This document shows positions 17,381 through 25,469 of a stretch of DNA of 64,000 bases, in pieces. Below the pieces are notes generated by a model. It was not told the origin of the DNA and searched no databases. It saw only the letters and a program-made list of their open reading frames with translations. Each line of letters opens with the position of its first letter. Position 1 is the first letter of the stretch. Both the position numbers and the translations under genes were made by a program. This DNA is from an uncultured Collinsella sp. (GTDB lineage: Bacteria; Actinomycetota; Coriobacteriia; Coriobacteriales; Coriobacteriaceae). The DNA is taken from assembly GCA_900541245.1 (NCBI GenBank), contig UQIS01000002.1:1-64000 (forward strand), given 5' to 3'.

Positions 17381-18223
17381 CTAACCCAGCAGCTTATCCA
17401 GCGCCACCGCAATACCGTCTTCATTGTTATTGGCGGTCACCATCTGGGCCACGGCCTTAACCTCGTCAACCGCGTTGCCCATGGCAACACCAGTGCCGGC
17501 CCACTCAATCATGGACTTGTCGTTCTGGCCGTCGCCAAACGATACGACCTCACTGGCATCGATGCCGAGCTTGGGCAGGGCACCCTCGAGTGCGCGGGCC
17601 TTGTCGATACCGGGCGCCGTGTACTCAAAGTACCAGTCGGCCGTAAACATGCCCGAAAGCGTCTGCTTAAAGGGCGCATACATCTCCTCGTAATGCGCTT
17701 GCAGGTAGGCCGGATCGCCCGCCGTCAGCAGCTTGTCCACGGGATAAGCATCAGCGACCTCATGCAGGCTCTCCACCTCGCGAATCTTAAGATCGCACGC
17801 GTCGCGCTCATACTTGACGATATTCTTCTGCGAGCCGTCAGGCAGCGTGATCATGCAATGGTACGAGTCCTCGACGTGCAAATCGCGACCGAGCGAAATC
17901 ATAGGGATCACGTCAAAATTACGCAGGTGATCAATCAGGCGATGCAATTCGTCGGCAGGCATAGCCTGATCGAACAGCACCTCGTCGGTCTGGGCATCGA
18001 CGACGTGTGCGCCGTTAAAGGCCACCAGCAAACCGTCATGGTTTTGAAGGTCGAGCTCTTGCGCCAAGGCGTGCAGTCCCCATGCGGGACGGCCCGAAGC
18101 CAAGATGAGCTTAATGCCCGACTCCTGCGCCGCGAGCAGCTTCTCGCGCGTACGCGGGCTAATCACTTTCTGATCGTTGGTGAGCGTACCGTCGATATCC
18201 ATCGCGATGGCTTTGATTGCCAT
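17381..18223 (-). CDS. Cof-type HAD-IIB phosphatase
   Basis: A 280-residue Cof-family phosphatase. Motif I is AMDIDGTLTNDQK, motif II LASGRPAWG, and motif IV SFGDGQNDKSMIEWAG with VAMGNAVDEVK. A C2-type cap fills the middle. Such enzymes dephosphorylate sugar phosphates, flavin or pyridoxal phosphates. GGGAGG precedes the ATG at 18223. It has its own terminator. A second Cof-type paralogue is at 43951-44748. Confidence 0.85.
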   Translation of the reverse strand: MAIKAIAMDIDGTLTNDQKVISPRTREKLLAAQESGIKLILASGRPAWGLHALAQELDLQNHDGLLVAFNGAHVVDAQTDEVLFDQAMPADELHRLIDHLRNFDVIPMISLGRDLHVEDSYHCMITLPDGSQKNIVKYERDACDLKIREVESLHEVADAYPVDKLLTAGDPAYLQAHYEEMYAPFKQTLSGMFTADWYFEYTAPGIDKARALEGALPKLGIDASEVVSFGDGQNDKSMIEWAGTGVAMGNAVDEVKAVAQMVTANNNEDGIAVALDKLLG

Positions 18224-18372
18224 ATATGCCTCCCTGTCATTGAACAACCTTGTCTGAGCCATCATACAGAACACCCATCGCGACTCCGTTTACAACGGGC
18301 AAAAAGTCATATTGTCTCGAACATGAACGGCGTGTGGTCGTGAAGCTTTATCGCTCAGGTCAAATACGTCTG

Positions 18373-19047
18373 CTAGCGACGCTCATCCGTCGGTGCGCCC
18401 TCGACGATCGCGATGCCCGCCGATGCGCCTAACGCGCTGGCGCCGGCCTCGATGAATGCGCAAGCCTCTTCGTAATTATGGATACCGCCCGCCGCCTTGA
18501 TTGCCACGGCATCGCCGAGCACCTCGTGCATCAGCCGCACGTCCTCGAGCTTAGCACCGCCAAAGCTTCTGCCGGTCGATGTCTTAAGGAATCCCGGCTT
18601 GGCCTCCAGCGCGATCTCGCATACACGGCGCTTGGCGGCGTCGTCGCCGTCCAGCTTGCACATCTCGACGATTACCTTGTCAGTGATGCCATGCGCGCGA
18701 CAAAAATCAGCAATGGTAGTCATCTCGCGCTCGATGGCATCAAAATCGCGGTTCTCGATCGACCCCTGATTCAAAACGTAGTCAATCTCGGTAAAGCCAC
18801 ACGCAGCGTATTCCTCAAACCTCGCAAGCTTCTCCTCAAGCGTCATAGTGCCCTGGGGAAAGTCGATGGCGCCGGCAAGGATGATGTCAGAGCCCTCGAG
18901 CATGGCGCGGCCCGTCTCGTACTCCTGAAGGTTCGCAAATACGCAGCGAAAGTTGTACTTTAACGCCTTCTCGACATACTGCTCAAACGTGTCCTCGGGG
19001 GCATCGATATAGTCGATGTATTTATTGATGGGTTTGGCAAGTGTCAT
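18373..19047 (-). CDS. deoC: Deoxyribose-phosphate aldolase (DeoC family)
   Basis: A 224-residue class I aldolase. The Schiff-base lysine appears in GFLKTSTGRSFGG and the second active-site lysine in AIKAAGGIHNYEEA, both as in DeoC. The family cleaves 2-deoxyribose 5-phosphate to acetaldehyde and glyceraldehyde 3-phosphate in nucleoside salvage. AAGGAGG precedes the ATG. No deoA/deoB or pup genes are adjacent, so it seems to stand alone here. Confidence 0.85.
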   Translation of the reverse strand: MTLAKPINKYIDYIDAPEDTFEQYVEKALKYNFRCVFANLQEYETGRAMLEGSDIILAGAIDFPQGTMTLEEKLARFEEYAACGFTEIDYVLNQGSIENRDFDAIEREMTTIADFCRAHGITDKVIVEMCKLDGDDAAKRRVCEIALEAKPGFLKTSTGRSFGGAKLEDVRLMHEVLGDAVAIKAAGGIHNYEEACAFIEAGASALGASAGIAIVEGAPTDERR

Positions 19048-19803
19048 GCTGGGCCTCCTTGTTCAGGACTGACAACCGATTCGTGGTTTCACGCGAAATA
19101 CCACGTTCAATGTACGCCCGACATACAAGGACAGCGTCCGCATTCCGACAAGTGGTATGAAATTAGCTGTAAACGTATATTTACAGACAGCGAATGGCAC
19201 CGCACGCGGATGCCGACAGCAAGACATCCCCCCTCAATACACCCTCATGCCCCTTTACTGTTTGCGACCAGAAATGATGAGCTGCACAACGTCGTTAGCG
19301 GTCGAATTCGACCTCTGACGACGTCACGCGACTCATCGTATCCGACCGACAACAGAAAAGGGGCACGTTCGCATAGCGTGGCGCGTGACGGTTGCAAAAC
19401 CACCCCATTTGAAACAAACGCAAAAAAGTACTTGCAAAGACGCGTTCCGACATATAAGTTGATAAAAGACCGCCGTTGCGGTTTTAAGTAGATCGAGCAT
19501 ATGAAATTTCAGTTTTCAGCGTGTAAGAGAAGGAAGATCGGCAAAGTACAACCCCAAACGCAATGACAACTTAATGAGGTAACTGCCACATGTGAGGCAC
19601 CCAGGGCATTGCTGTCTCGATTTTGAGCACGATGCCTTCCGCCTTGCATGGGCCGTTCCATCCCGCCCCTGCAGCAACTGCCTCACGGGCTCATTGAAAA
19701 CCGCATAGCACCCCAACGTCAGCACATCACCCACGGCAAGCACGTCACTCACGACAACCAACACATCAACAAACAGCACGAACATCAACCGATTGGAGAA
19801 GCT
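19048..19803. other. 756-bp gene-free stretch with one clear promoter
   Basis: I see no convincing gene. A 93-codon frame at 19210-19491 is basic and low-quality. From about 19080 to 19500 the DNA is AT-richer than the neighbours. It holds a promoter of the type found before tRNA genes here (19421-19460). The last 120 bases before the gene at 19804 are unusually rich in CA/AC dinucleotides and look unstructured. The stretch may be a long 5' leader, a small RNA gene or both. Confidence 0.5.
19421..19460 (+). promoter_or_regulatory. Stable-RNA-type promoter ahead of the ClpP/VirD4-like module
   Basis: CAAAAAAGTACTTGC (19421-19435) closely matches the sequence before the tRNA genes in this window (for example at 55949-55963, minus strand). 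The -35 is TTGCAA (19432-19437), then a 17-bp spacer, then -10 TAAGTT (19455-19460). A small hairpin ACCGC CGTT GCGGT with T run (19469-19485) follows almost at the expected start point. Confidence 0.55.
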
Positions 19804-20694
19804 ATGACAAACCACCACGCTGAAGACGGCGATAAGAAAAGCATTCTGGATGCCCGCATTGAGCGAGCATATGCAAACGAATATGACGCCGCCTTTGCCG
19901 CCGCGACCATCAAGAACTACGCGTCGCTACCGCTCGCGACGATCTTGGCCGACCACCCTCAACTGCCGAAGCGCTGCACAAAGATCATGGGCGACCCCGA
20001 CATTCGCAAGCTGACAGACCCCTATGCCCCAAAACGCGACAACGATTCGTACGTTCTTACCGTAGGCTGCCTAGCCCATATGCTTACGGCGCTCGACACG
20101 AAACTCAAGCTCGAATGGGAACCCGACGAGCGTCATGAACTCGAAAGCAAGCGGAACACCCTGCGCACCGCACTGTTTCTTCCGTTGGACGGCCTCAAGC
20201 GCTGCAACGTCGAGCTCAATACACAGGCGCGGCAAAAGCCCGGGACCACGGGGCAGAAAACTCCAAGACCCCATGCGGCCATCGTCGACCGCAACCGATA
20301 TAACCGCATGACCGCGCACTTTTCCGCCGAGGGAGCAGCCATAAGGACACTAATCGACCTGCTGTGCCTCCTGAGCGTCAACGAGCTATTTGAGGGCTAT
20401 CTCGCCCTTGTTCCCGCGACGGCACCCAAGTCGGTAGCAAAGATCATCGAGACCTGCAGACGCCAGTTTGAGCGCCATCGCAATGGCAGCGAGATGAACG
20501 CCAGCATCGCGCAGTACTACGCGGCTCATTACAAAAATGACGGATGTGCCCCTGTCGAGCATCAGCTGCGGCTCGCCTACACCACGCCCGCCGCAACGCT
20601 CTATCGCTTTGGAGCCCTTGGCGCTTGCGAGCCGCACGAACTGGCAGCCTGCCCCACAACCCAGCTCGATCTCAGGCTCGGACGAACCCTGTAG
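19804..20694 (+). CDS. Unknown protein, first gene of the ClpP/VirD4-like module (296 aa)
   Basis: No family is recognised. The ATG at 19804 follows GGAGA. The protein is soluble, mostly helical and charged, with no signal or membrane segment. N-terminal residues 1-60 are acidic and Lys-rich (DARIERAYANEYDAAFAAATIKN). A middle region has two leucine-rich helices (LTVGCLAHMLTALDTKLKL and IRTLIDLLCLLSVNELF). The C-terminal part (EMNASIAQYYAAHYKNDG) is aromatic-rich. It ends 63 bases before the ClpP-like gene, on the same strand, so the three genes are probably one operon. It may be a substrate adaptor or structural partner; this is a guess from context. Confidence 0.72.
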   Translation: MTNHHAEDGDKKSILDARIERAYANEYDAAFAAATIKNYASLPLATILADHPQLPKRCTKIMGDPDIRKLTDPYAPKRDNDSYVLTVGCLAHMLTALDTKLKLEWEPDERHELESKRNTLRTALFLPLDGLKRCNVELNTQARQKPGTTGQKTPRPHAAIVDRNRYNRMTAHFSAEGAAIRTLIDLLCLLSVNELFEGYLALVPATAPKSVAKIIETCRRQFERHRNGSEMNASIAQYYAAHYKNDGCAPVEHQLRLAYTTPAATLYRFGALGACEPHELAACPTTQLDLRLGRTL

Positions 20695-20757
20695 CCCGCC
20701 AGCCCCTCCGCGGGCAACAATCCTATTCCACAACACAACCAACAGAAAGGAGTCCTC

Positions 20758-21375
20758 ATGGACACCAATCATTCCCCCATCATCAGCCCCCTCACCATGC
20801 GTGAATCCGCCCGAGGCATCACGCTCACCAGCATTTACGATGAGATGCTCGCCCGTCGCGAGCTCTCCGTCATGGGAAACATCGAAACCCCGATGGCCCA
20901 CGACCTATGCCAGCAGATCCGCCTGCTCGATGCCACCGACCCCAGCCGCCCCATCACCATATTTGTCGCCAGCGCCGGCGGAAGCGTGCGATCGGGCCTT
21001 GCGATCTATGACGCCATGCGCCTCGCATCGTGCCCCATCCGCACCGTCTGCCTGGAATTCGCCGCGTCCATGGGCGCCGTGATCTTTATGGGCGGCGACG
21101 ATCGCCGTATGGCGCCCCATGCAGAGCTCATGATTCACGACCCGCTGATCCCCCAGGGGGCAGGCGGCTCGGCACTTGCGCTGCAGGAAACCAGCCGGCG
21201 TCTCATGCAGACCCGCAAGACCCTCACGCAAATCCTCTCGGACCGCAGCGGCCTCACGCCCAAGCGCATCCAGTCCCTCACTGCAAAAGACACCTACCTT
21301 TCGGCCGAGCGCGCCGTCGAGCTCGGCTTTGCCCACGAAATCCTCTCGACCACCAAGGAGGTCGCCCATGTCTAA
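20758..21375 (+). CDS. ClpP-like serine protease (205 aa)
   Basis: A ClpP/crotonase-fold protease with an intact triad in the ClpP order: Ser 104 in FAASMGAVIF, His 127 in MIHDPL and Asp 178 in TAKDTYLSAERAVELGF, aligning with the ERDRFLSA Asp of Escherichia coli ClpP. The oxyanion-loop GG is in ASAGGSVRSGLAIYDAM. It is unlikely to be the housekeeping ClpP: no trigger factor or ClpX gene is near, and the handle region is divergent. Its stop overlaps the next gene's start by 8 bases, implying coupled, stoichiometric translation with the VirD4-like ATPase. AAAGGAG precedes the ATG. Confidence 0.85.
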   Translation: MDTNHSPIISPLTMRESARGITLTSIYDEMLARRELSVMGNIETPMAHDLCQQIRLLDATDPSRPITIFVASAGGSVRSGLAIYDAMRLASCPIRTVCLEFAASMGAVIFMGGDDRRMAPHAELMIHDPLIPQGAGGSALALQETSRRLMQTRKTLTQILSDRSGLTPKRIQSLTAKDTYLSAERAVELGFAHEILSTTKEVAHV

Positions 21376-22672
21376 CCTCGCCAGCCGTCTCGCCGCATCT
21401 GAGTCCGCATCGTCCACCATCCTCGCCAAGGATCGAACGCTTTCCTGCGACACCCGCCAAACGGGACTCAACAACAATGCACTTGTGATCGGCCCCTCGG
21501 GAGCCGGCAAGACCCGAAACGTCCTCAAGCCCAACCTGCTGCAAATGAACGCAAGCTACATCGTGCTCGACACCAAAGGCACGCTCTGTCGCGAAGTGGG
21601 ACCCGTGCTGGCAGCCCACGGTTACCGCGTGCAATGTCTCAACTTCGCCGACCTCAACACCGTCCCGGCCCTTGCGCCCGGCATCGAGCGCTGCGGCTAC
21701 AACCCCCTGAGGCACATTCGCCGCAAGGCGGACGGCAGGCCCAACCAGCAGGACATCCTCTCGGTGGCAAAGGCCATCTGCCCCATCGAGGACAACAACC
21801 AGCCTTTTTGGGATCATGCGGCGGCAAACCTGCTGTCGTGTCTTATCGCCTACGTCACCGAACAGCTACCCGCCGACGAGCAGACGATCAGCTCGGTCAT
21901 CAAGCTGATCGAGCACCTGCAGGACGGTGCCACAGGTCGATTGTTTGACGACCTGATCACGACCGACCCCCAAAGCTATGCCCTCTCGCTATGGCGGCGC
22001 TACGCCATTACGCAAAATGCCGAGCGCATGCACGCGAGCATCGTCGGCATCCTTGCCGAAAAGGTCATGTGTCTGGGATTCGACGGTGCGGCACAGCTCT
22101 ATCGTGAGTGCCATCAGGTGGACTTCGCTTCCATGGGACACACCCCCTGCGCCCTGTTTGTAACCGTGAGCGATATTGACCGCAATCTCGATCCGCTGAC
22201 CGGCCTCTTTATTTCGCAGGCGTTTATGGGCCTCATTCGTGAGGCCGATAGGCAGCCCGACGGCAGCCTGCCCGTGCCCGTGCGCTTTATGCTCGATGAC
22301 TTCGCAAATCTGCAGATCCCCCAGATCGACAACGTGCTCTCGATTATCCGAAGCCGCAACATCTGGGCAACGCTACTGCTGCAGTCGACCAACCAGCTCG
22401 ATGCGCTCTATGGCGAGGCACGCGCACGCTCCATCATGGGCAACTGCGACACGCATCTGGTGCTGGCGTTCCAGGATCCCGAGAGTGCCCGGGTGTTTTC
22501 CGACCGCGCCGACGCGCTGCCCAGCACGCTCATGGCGACGCCGATCGATCGCTCGTGGCTCTTTGTGCGCGGCTGCACTCCCGAACAGGTCGAGCGCTTT
22601 AGGCTCGAAGACCATCCGCTCTACGGGGAGCTGCCCGAGGCGCAGCGAGGCCATGCGGAGGCCGAGCTCTAG
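21368..22672 (+). CDS. VirD4/TraG-like ATPase lacking the membrane anchor (434 aa)
   Basis: The protein resembles type IV coupling proteins of Gram-positive conjugative elements. Near the N-terminus it has TRQTGLNNNALVIGPSGAGKTR (Walker A 42-50), then the loop IVLDTKGTLCREVG, Walker B at about 306-312 (FMLDDFANLQ) and a conserved Gln motif LLQSTNQLDALYG near 339. Normal VirD4 proteins have two N-terminal transmembrane helices and are 550-650 residues long. Here the protein starts about 40 residues before Walker A and has no membrane segment. No relaxase, VirB4 or other transfer gene is nearby. It is translationally coupled to the ClpP-like protease. Confidence 0.85.
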   Translation: MSNLASRLAASESASSTILAKDRTLSCDTRQTGLNNNALVIGPSGAGKTRNVLKPNLLQMNASYIVLDTKGTLCREVGPVLAAHGYRVQCLNFADLNTVPALAPGIERCGYNPLRHIRRKADGRPNQQDILSVAKAICPIEDNNQPFWDHAAANLLSCLIAYVTEQLPADEQTISSVIKLIEHLQDGATGRLFDDLITTDPQSYALSLWRRYAITQNAERMHASIVGILAEKVMCLGFDGAAQLYRECHQVDFASMGHTPCALFVTVSDIDRNLDPLTGLFISQAFMGLIREADRQPDGSLPVPVRFMLDDFANLQIPQIDNVLSIIRSRNIWATLLLQSTNQLDALYGEARARSIMGNCDTHLVLAFQDPESARVFSDRADALPSTLMATPIDRSWLFVRGCTPEQVERFRLEDHPLYGELPEAQRGHAEAEL

Positions 22673-22750
22673 ACGCAGGGCCCTCGCAGCACGCGACGCT
22701 CCGGCGAAGATCCTTAAAGGCCGTGCGCCCCGGGGCCACGGCAAAGCAAA

Positions 22751-22780
22751 GGGGCCCGCATCCGATGGGATACGGGCCCC
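22751..22780. terminator. Bidirectional terminator between the module and pgi
   Basis: GGGGCCCGCA (22751-22760) pairs with TACGGGCCCC (22771-22780) with one mismatch. It lies between the convergent ends at 22672 (+) and 22814 (-). Confidence 0.8.
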
Positions 22781-22813
22781 TGACTATAAGGCGCGATGCG
22801 TTAACAGCAGCGA

Positions 22814-24508
22814 CTACTTGCGGTGAGCGCGGTAGAACTCGATGAGCGCCTGGGTCGAAGCGTCCTGCTCGGCCTTGGCGGCGTCGTCATGGAAGGCTGG
22901 AGTGATCTGCTTGGCAAGCTGCTTGCCCAGCTCAACGCCCCACTGGTCGTAGGAGTCGATGCCCCAGACCGTGCCCTCGACAAACGTGATGTGCTCGTAC
23001 AGGGCGATGAGCTCGCCGAGTGCGAACGGGGTCAACGTGTCGCCAAAGATCGAGGTCGTCGGACGGTTGCCCTCAAAGCAGCGGGCCGGGACGATCTGCT
23101 CGGGCGTGCCCTCGGCGCGCACCTCATCGGCCGTCTTACCAAAGGCGAGCGCCTTGGTCTGGGCCAGGAAGTTGCCCAGGAACAGCTCGTGCACGTCCTG
23201 GCCGCTGTCGGTCGCAGGGTTGGCGGTATTGGCGAAAGCGATAAAGTCGGCCGGGACCACCACGGTGCCCTGGTGCAGCAGCTGGTAGAAGGCGTGCTGA
23301 CCGTTGGTGCCGGGCTCGCCCCAGAAGATCTCACCGGTGTCGGAGGTCACGGCGCTGCCGTCCCAACGGACGTGCTTGCCGTTGGACTCCATGGTGAGCT
23401 GCTGCAGGTAGGCCGGGAAACGGTGCAGATACTGGCAGTACGGCAGCACGGCGTGGCTCTTGGAGCCGAAGAAGTTGACGTACCAGACGTTGAACAGGCC
23501 CATCAGCGCGACGGCGTTGCTCTCGAGCGGCGTGTTGCAGAAGTACTCGTCGATGGCATGGAAGCCCTCGAGGAACTGCTGGAAGCGCTCGGGGCCGAGC
23601 ACGACGATCAGCGACAGGCCCACGGCGGAGTCGACGGAGTAGCGGCCGCCGACCCAGTTCCAGAAGCCGAAGGCGTTGGCGGGATCGATACCGAAGGCCT
23701 CAACCTTCTCGAGTGCGGTGGAAACGGCGACGAAGTGCTTTGCCACGGCCTCGGCGTTCTGCTCATCGGAGCCGTCGATGGCGCCCTGAGCCTTGAGCTG
23801 CTCGAGCATCCAGGTCTTGACCTCGCGAGCGTTGGTGAGAGTCTCGAGCGTGGTGAAGGTCTTGGAGACGATGATCACGAGCGTGGTCTCGGGATCCAGA
23901 CCCTTAAGCTTCTCGGCCTGGTCGTTGGGGTCGATGTTGGAGATGTAGCGGCAGTCGATACCGGCGTCGGCATAGGGACGCAGAGCCTCGTAGGCCATGA
24001 CCGGGCCCAGATCGGAGCCACCGATGCCGATGGACACCAGGTGCTCGATCTTCTTGCCGGTAACGCCCTTCCACTCACCGGAGCGCACGCGCTCGGCGAA
24101 GGCGTACATGCGGTCGAGGACCTCGTGCACGTCGGCGACGACATCCTGGCCGTCAACGATGAGCTGGCCCTTCTCGGTTGCCGGGCGGCGCAGTGCGGTG
24201 TGCAGGACGGCGCGGTCCTCGGTGGTGTTGATGTGCTCGCCGGAGAACATGGCGTCGCGGCGCTCCTCGAGCTTCACCTCGCGGGCAAGATCGCACAGCA
24301 GCTTGACGGTCTCATCAGTCACCAGGTTCTTGGACAGGTCGAAGTGCAGGTCACCGGCGTCAAAGCTCAGCTTGTTCACGCGCTCCGCATCGGCAGCGAA
24401 CCATGCCTTAAGGTCGATACCCTCGGCCTCGAGCTTCTCCTGATGGGCCTCGAGCGCCTTCCAAGCGGCGGTCGACGTAGCGTCGATAGGTGCGGCAACA
24501 GTTGCCAT
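22814..24508 (-). CDS. pgi: Glucose-6-phosphate isomerase
   Basis: A 564-residue phosphoglucose isomerase with two SIS-fold domains. Family motifs visible are GIGGSDLGPVMAYEALRPY, the substrate loop VSKTFTTLETLTNAR, WVGGRYSVDSAVGLS, the PGI signature FGSKSHAVLPYCQYLHRFPAYLQQL, and the C-terminal GIDSYDQWGVELGKQLA with the catalytic Lys. It interconverts glucose 6-phosphate and fructose 6-phosphate. GAGGAGG precedes the ATG at 24508. It is monocistronic, with a shared terminator downstream. Confidence 0.95.
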   Translation of the reverse strand: MATVAAPIDATSTAAWKALEAHQEKLEAEGIDLKAWFAADAERVNKLSFDAGDLHFDLSKNLVTDETVKLLCDLAREVKLEERRDAMFSGEHINTTEDRAVLHTALRRPATEKGQLIVDGQDVVADVHEVLDRMYAFAERVRSGEWKGVTGKKIEHLVSIGIGGSDLGPVMAYEALRPYADAGIDCRYISNIDPNDQAEKLKGLDPETTLVIIVSKTFTTLETLTNAREVKTWMLEQLKAQGAIDGSDEQNAEAVAKHFVAVSTALEKVEAFGIDPANAFGFWNWVGGRYSVDSAVGLSLIVVLGPERFQQFLEGFHAIDEYFCNTPLESNAVALMGLFNVWYVNFFGSKSHAVLPYCQYLHRFPAYLQQLTMESNGKHVRWDGSAVTSDTGEIFWGEPGTNGQHAFYQLLHQGTVVVPADFIAFANTANPATDSGQDVHELFLGNFLAQTKALAFGKTADEVRAEGTPEQIVPARCFEGNRPTTSIFGDTLTPFALGELIALYEHITFVEGTVWGIDSYDQWGVELGKQLAKQITPAFHDDAAKAEQDASTQALIEFYRAHRK

Positions 24509-24632
24509 AAAGTCCTCCTCAACATACGGGCGCATACCTCCATGCGCCCGGATAATCAGATGACCCTATTCTAGCGCAGGTCAAGACCGTAATCAGCGAG
24601 CGTTGCCAATCCGCCCCTAAACGGCGACCGAC

Positions 24633-24697
24633 CAAAAAGGGACAGGTTAATTTTGGCAGGTCAAACGCTTTACCAACCAAAAATAACCCGTCCTTTT
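24633..24697. repeat. Imperfect palindrome 3' of the Fe-ADH-like gene
   Basis: The left arm CAAAAAGGGACAGGTTAATT followed by TTGG (24633-24656) pairs with 24677-24697 with one gap and two mismatches. A 21/24 match to the left arm recurs in opposite orientation at 25365-25388, on the other side of the same gene. Confidence 0.55.
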
Positions 24698-24707
24698 ATG
24701 GCAAATA

Positions 24708-25232
24708 TTAGGCCGCGGCGCAGACGCTACCGAGTAACTCACGCAGAGGAGACCCGATGCCCTCCAGCAGTTCGGGCGCGATAATGGCAAAAACGGGAAC
24801 CTCGCCGGTGCCCACGACAGCAGGCACCTTGCCCTCCGAGACAATGCATCCATAAGGTACAAAGCCGTCTTCGCCGGCATCGAGCGCCGCCATGCGACGC
24901 GCGAGCTCGCGCGCAAAGCCGGCAGTATCGGCATCGCCAATCGCCAGGACAAAGTCCACGCCTTCGTCGGTCGCCAGGGCTACGGCCTCATCGACCAAAT
25001 CGTCTCCCCCATCGCCCCCGACCAAGCCGCAGCGAAAAAGCACGCGTTCGAGCAGAGCTCGATCAAGCGAGCCGAGCGCCGCCGAGACGAGCTCATCGTG
25101 CGTATGTTTGTCACCGCCCAACACGACCAGCGCCTTGGTGCCACCGTAGTGAGCGACCAATCGTCCGCACCAGCGAGCCACGTCTCCATCCGCAACAAGG
25201 CGCGTCGGCATACCAAACCCATAATTGACCAT
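24708..25232 (-). CDS. Fe-ADH/dehydroquinate-synthase-like N-terminal domain protein (174 aa)
   Basis: The sequence follows the N-terminal nucleotide-binding half of iron-containing alcohol dehydrogenases: NYGFGMPTRLVADGD, then LVAHYGGTKALVVLGGD, and a loop AIGDADTAGFAREL where the family has GGGSxxDTAKxxA. The C-terminal helical domain with the Asp/His metal ligands is absent; the usual length is about 390 residues. The glycine loop is degraded, so NAD binding and catalysis are doubtful. The ATG at 25232 follows GGAAGGG and GGAAAAG and gives the typical family start; an in-frame ATG at 25283 is possible. It is either a decayed gene or a repurposed single domain. Confidence 0.65.
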   Translation of the reverse strand: MVNYGFGMPTRLVADGDVARWCGRLVAHYGGTKALVVLGGDKHTHDELVSAALGSLDRALLERVLFRCGLVGGDGGDDLVDEAVALATDEGVDFVLAIGDADTAGFARELARRMAALDAGEDGFVPYGCIVSEGKVPAVVGTGEVPVFAIIAPELLEGIGSPLRELLGSVCAAA

Positions 25233-25364
25233 CTTTTCCACAACCCTTCCGTGCGTATAGGCGGTATCAATCGTTAGGCTCATGCTACGAAGCGAGGTTT
25301 TCCGAGCTGTTTCGCACTCTTTAGAGCTGCGTTAAAACCCGATCCAACCGCACGACCATACCTA

Positions 25365-25388
25365 CCAAAACAAACCAGTCCCTTTTTG
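25365..25388. repeat. Second, inverted copy of the 24633 repeat arm
   Basis: Read on the minus strand, this 24-base stretch matches the arm at 24633-24656 at 21 positions. Together the two flank the Fe-ADH-like gene as inverted repeats. Confidence 0.5.
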
Positions 25389-25422
25389 ACAGGTTTTGAC
25401 GACGTCCGGACGAGCGGGTATT

Positions 25423-25456
25423 ATCGAACATGTATTCGATAAGAACATGTGTTTGA
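25423..25456 (+). promoter_or_regulatory. Two tandem LexA (SOS) boxes
   Basis: ATCGAACATGTATTCGAT (25423-25440) and AAGAACATGTGTTTGA (25441-25456) both fit the Gram-positive CGAAC-N4-GTTCG operator with one or two changes. They lie immediately upstream of the Y-family polymerase gene (start 25470), so the operon should be induced by DNA damage. Confidence 0.7.
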
Positions 25457-25469
25457 TGAAGGGACACGG

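Noticed and set aside
19210..19491. 93-codon frame in the gap before the ClpP/VirD4-like module
   Set aside because: Basic, low-complexity product, no ribosome site, and it runs through the promoter and hairpin at 19421-19485.
21368..22672. LGF tripeptide near residue 237 of the VirD4-like ATPase as a ClpP-docking loop like the IGF loop of ClpX
   Set aside because: It lies in a region that belongs to the normal VirD4 fold and one tripeptide is too weak; it is not used as evidence.
19804..22672. The module as the remnant of an integrated conjugative element
   Set aside because: No integrase, relaxase, VirB4, replication gene or att-like repeats nearby, and base composition matches the neighbours. 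It remains possible but is unsupported by the window.
22823..24574. 583-codon open frame on the plus strand opposite pgi
   Set aside because: It is a GC-driven shadow of pgi with no family resemblance; pgi has all its motifs and a good ribosome site.
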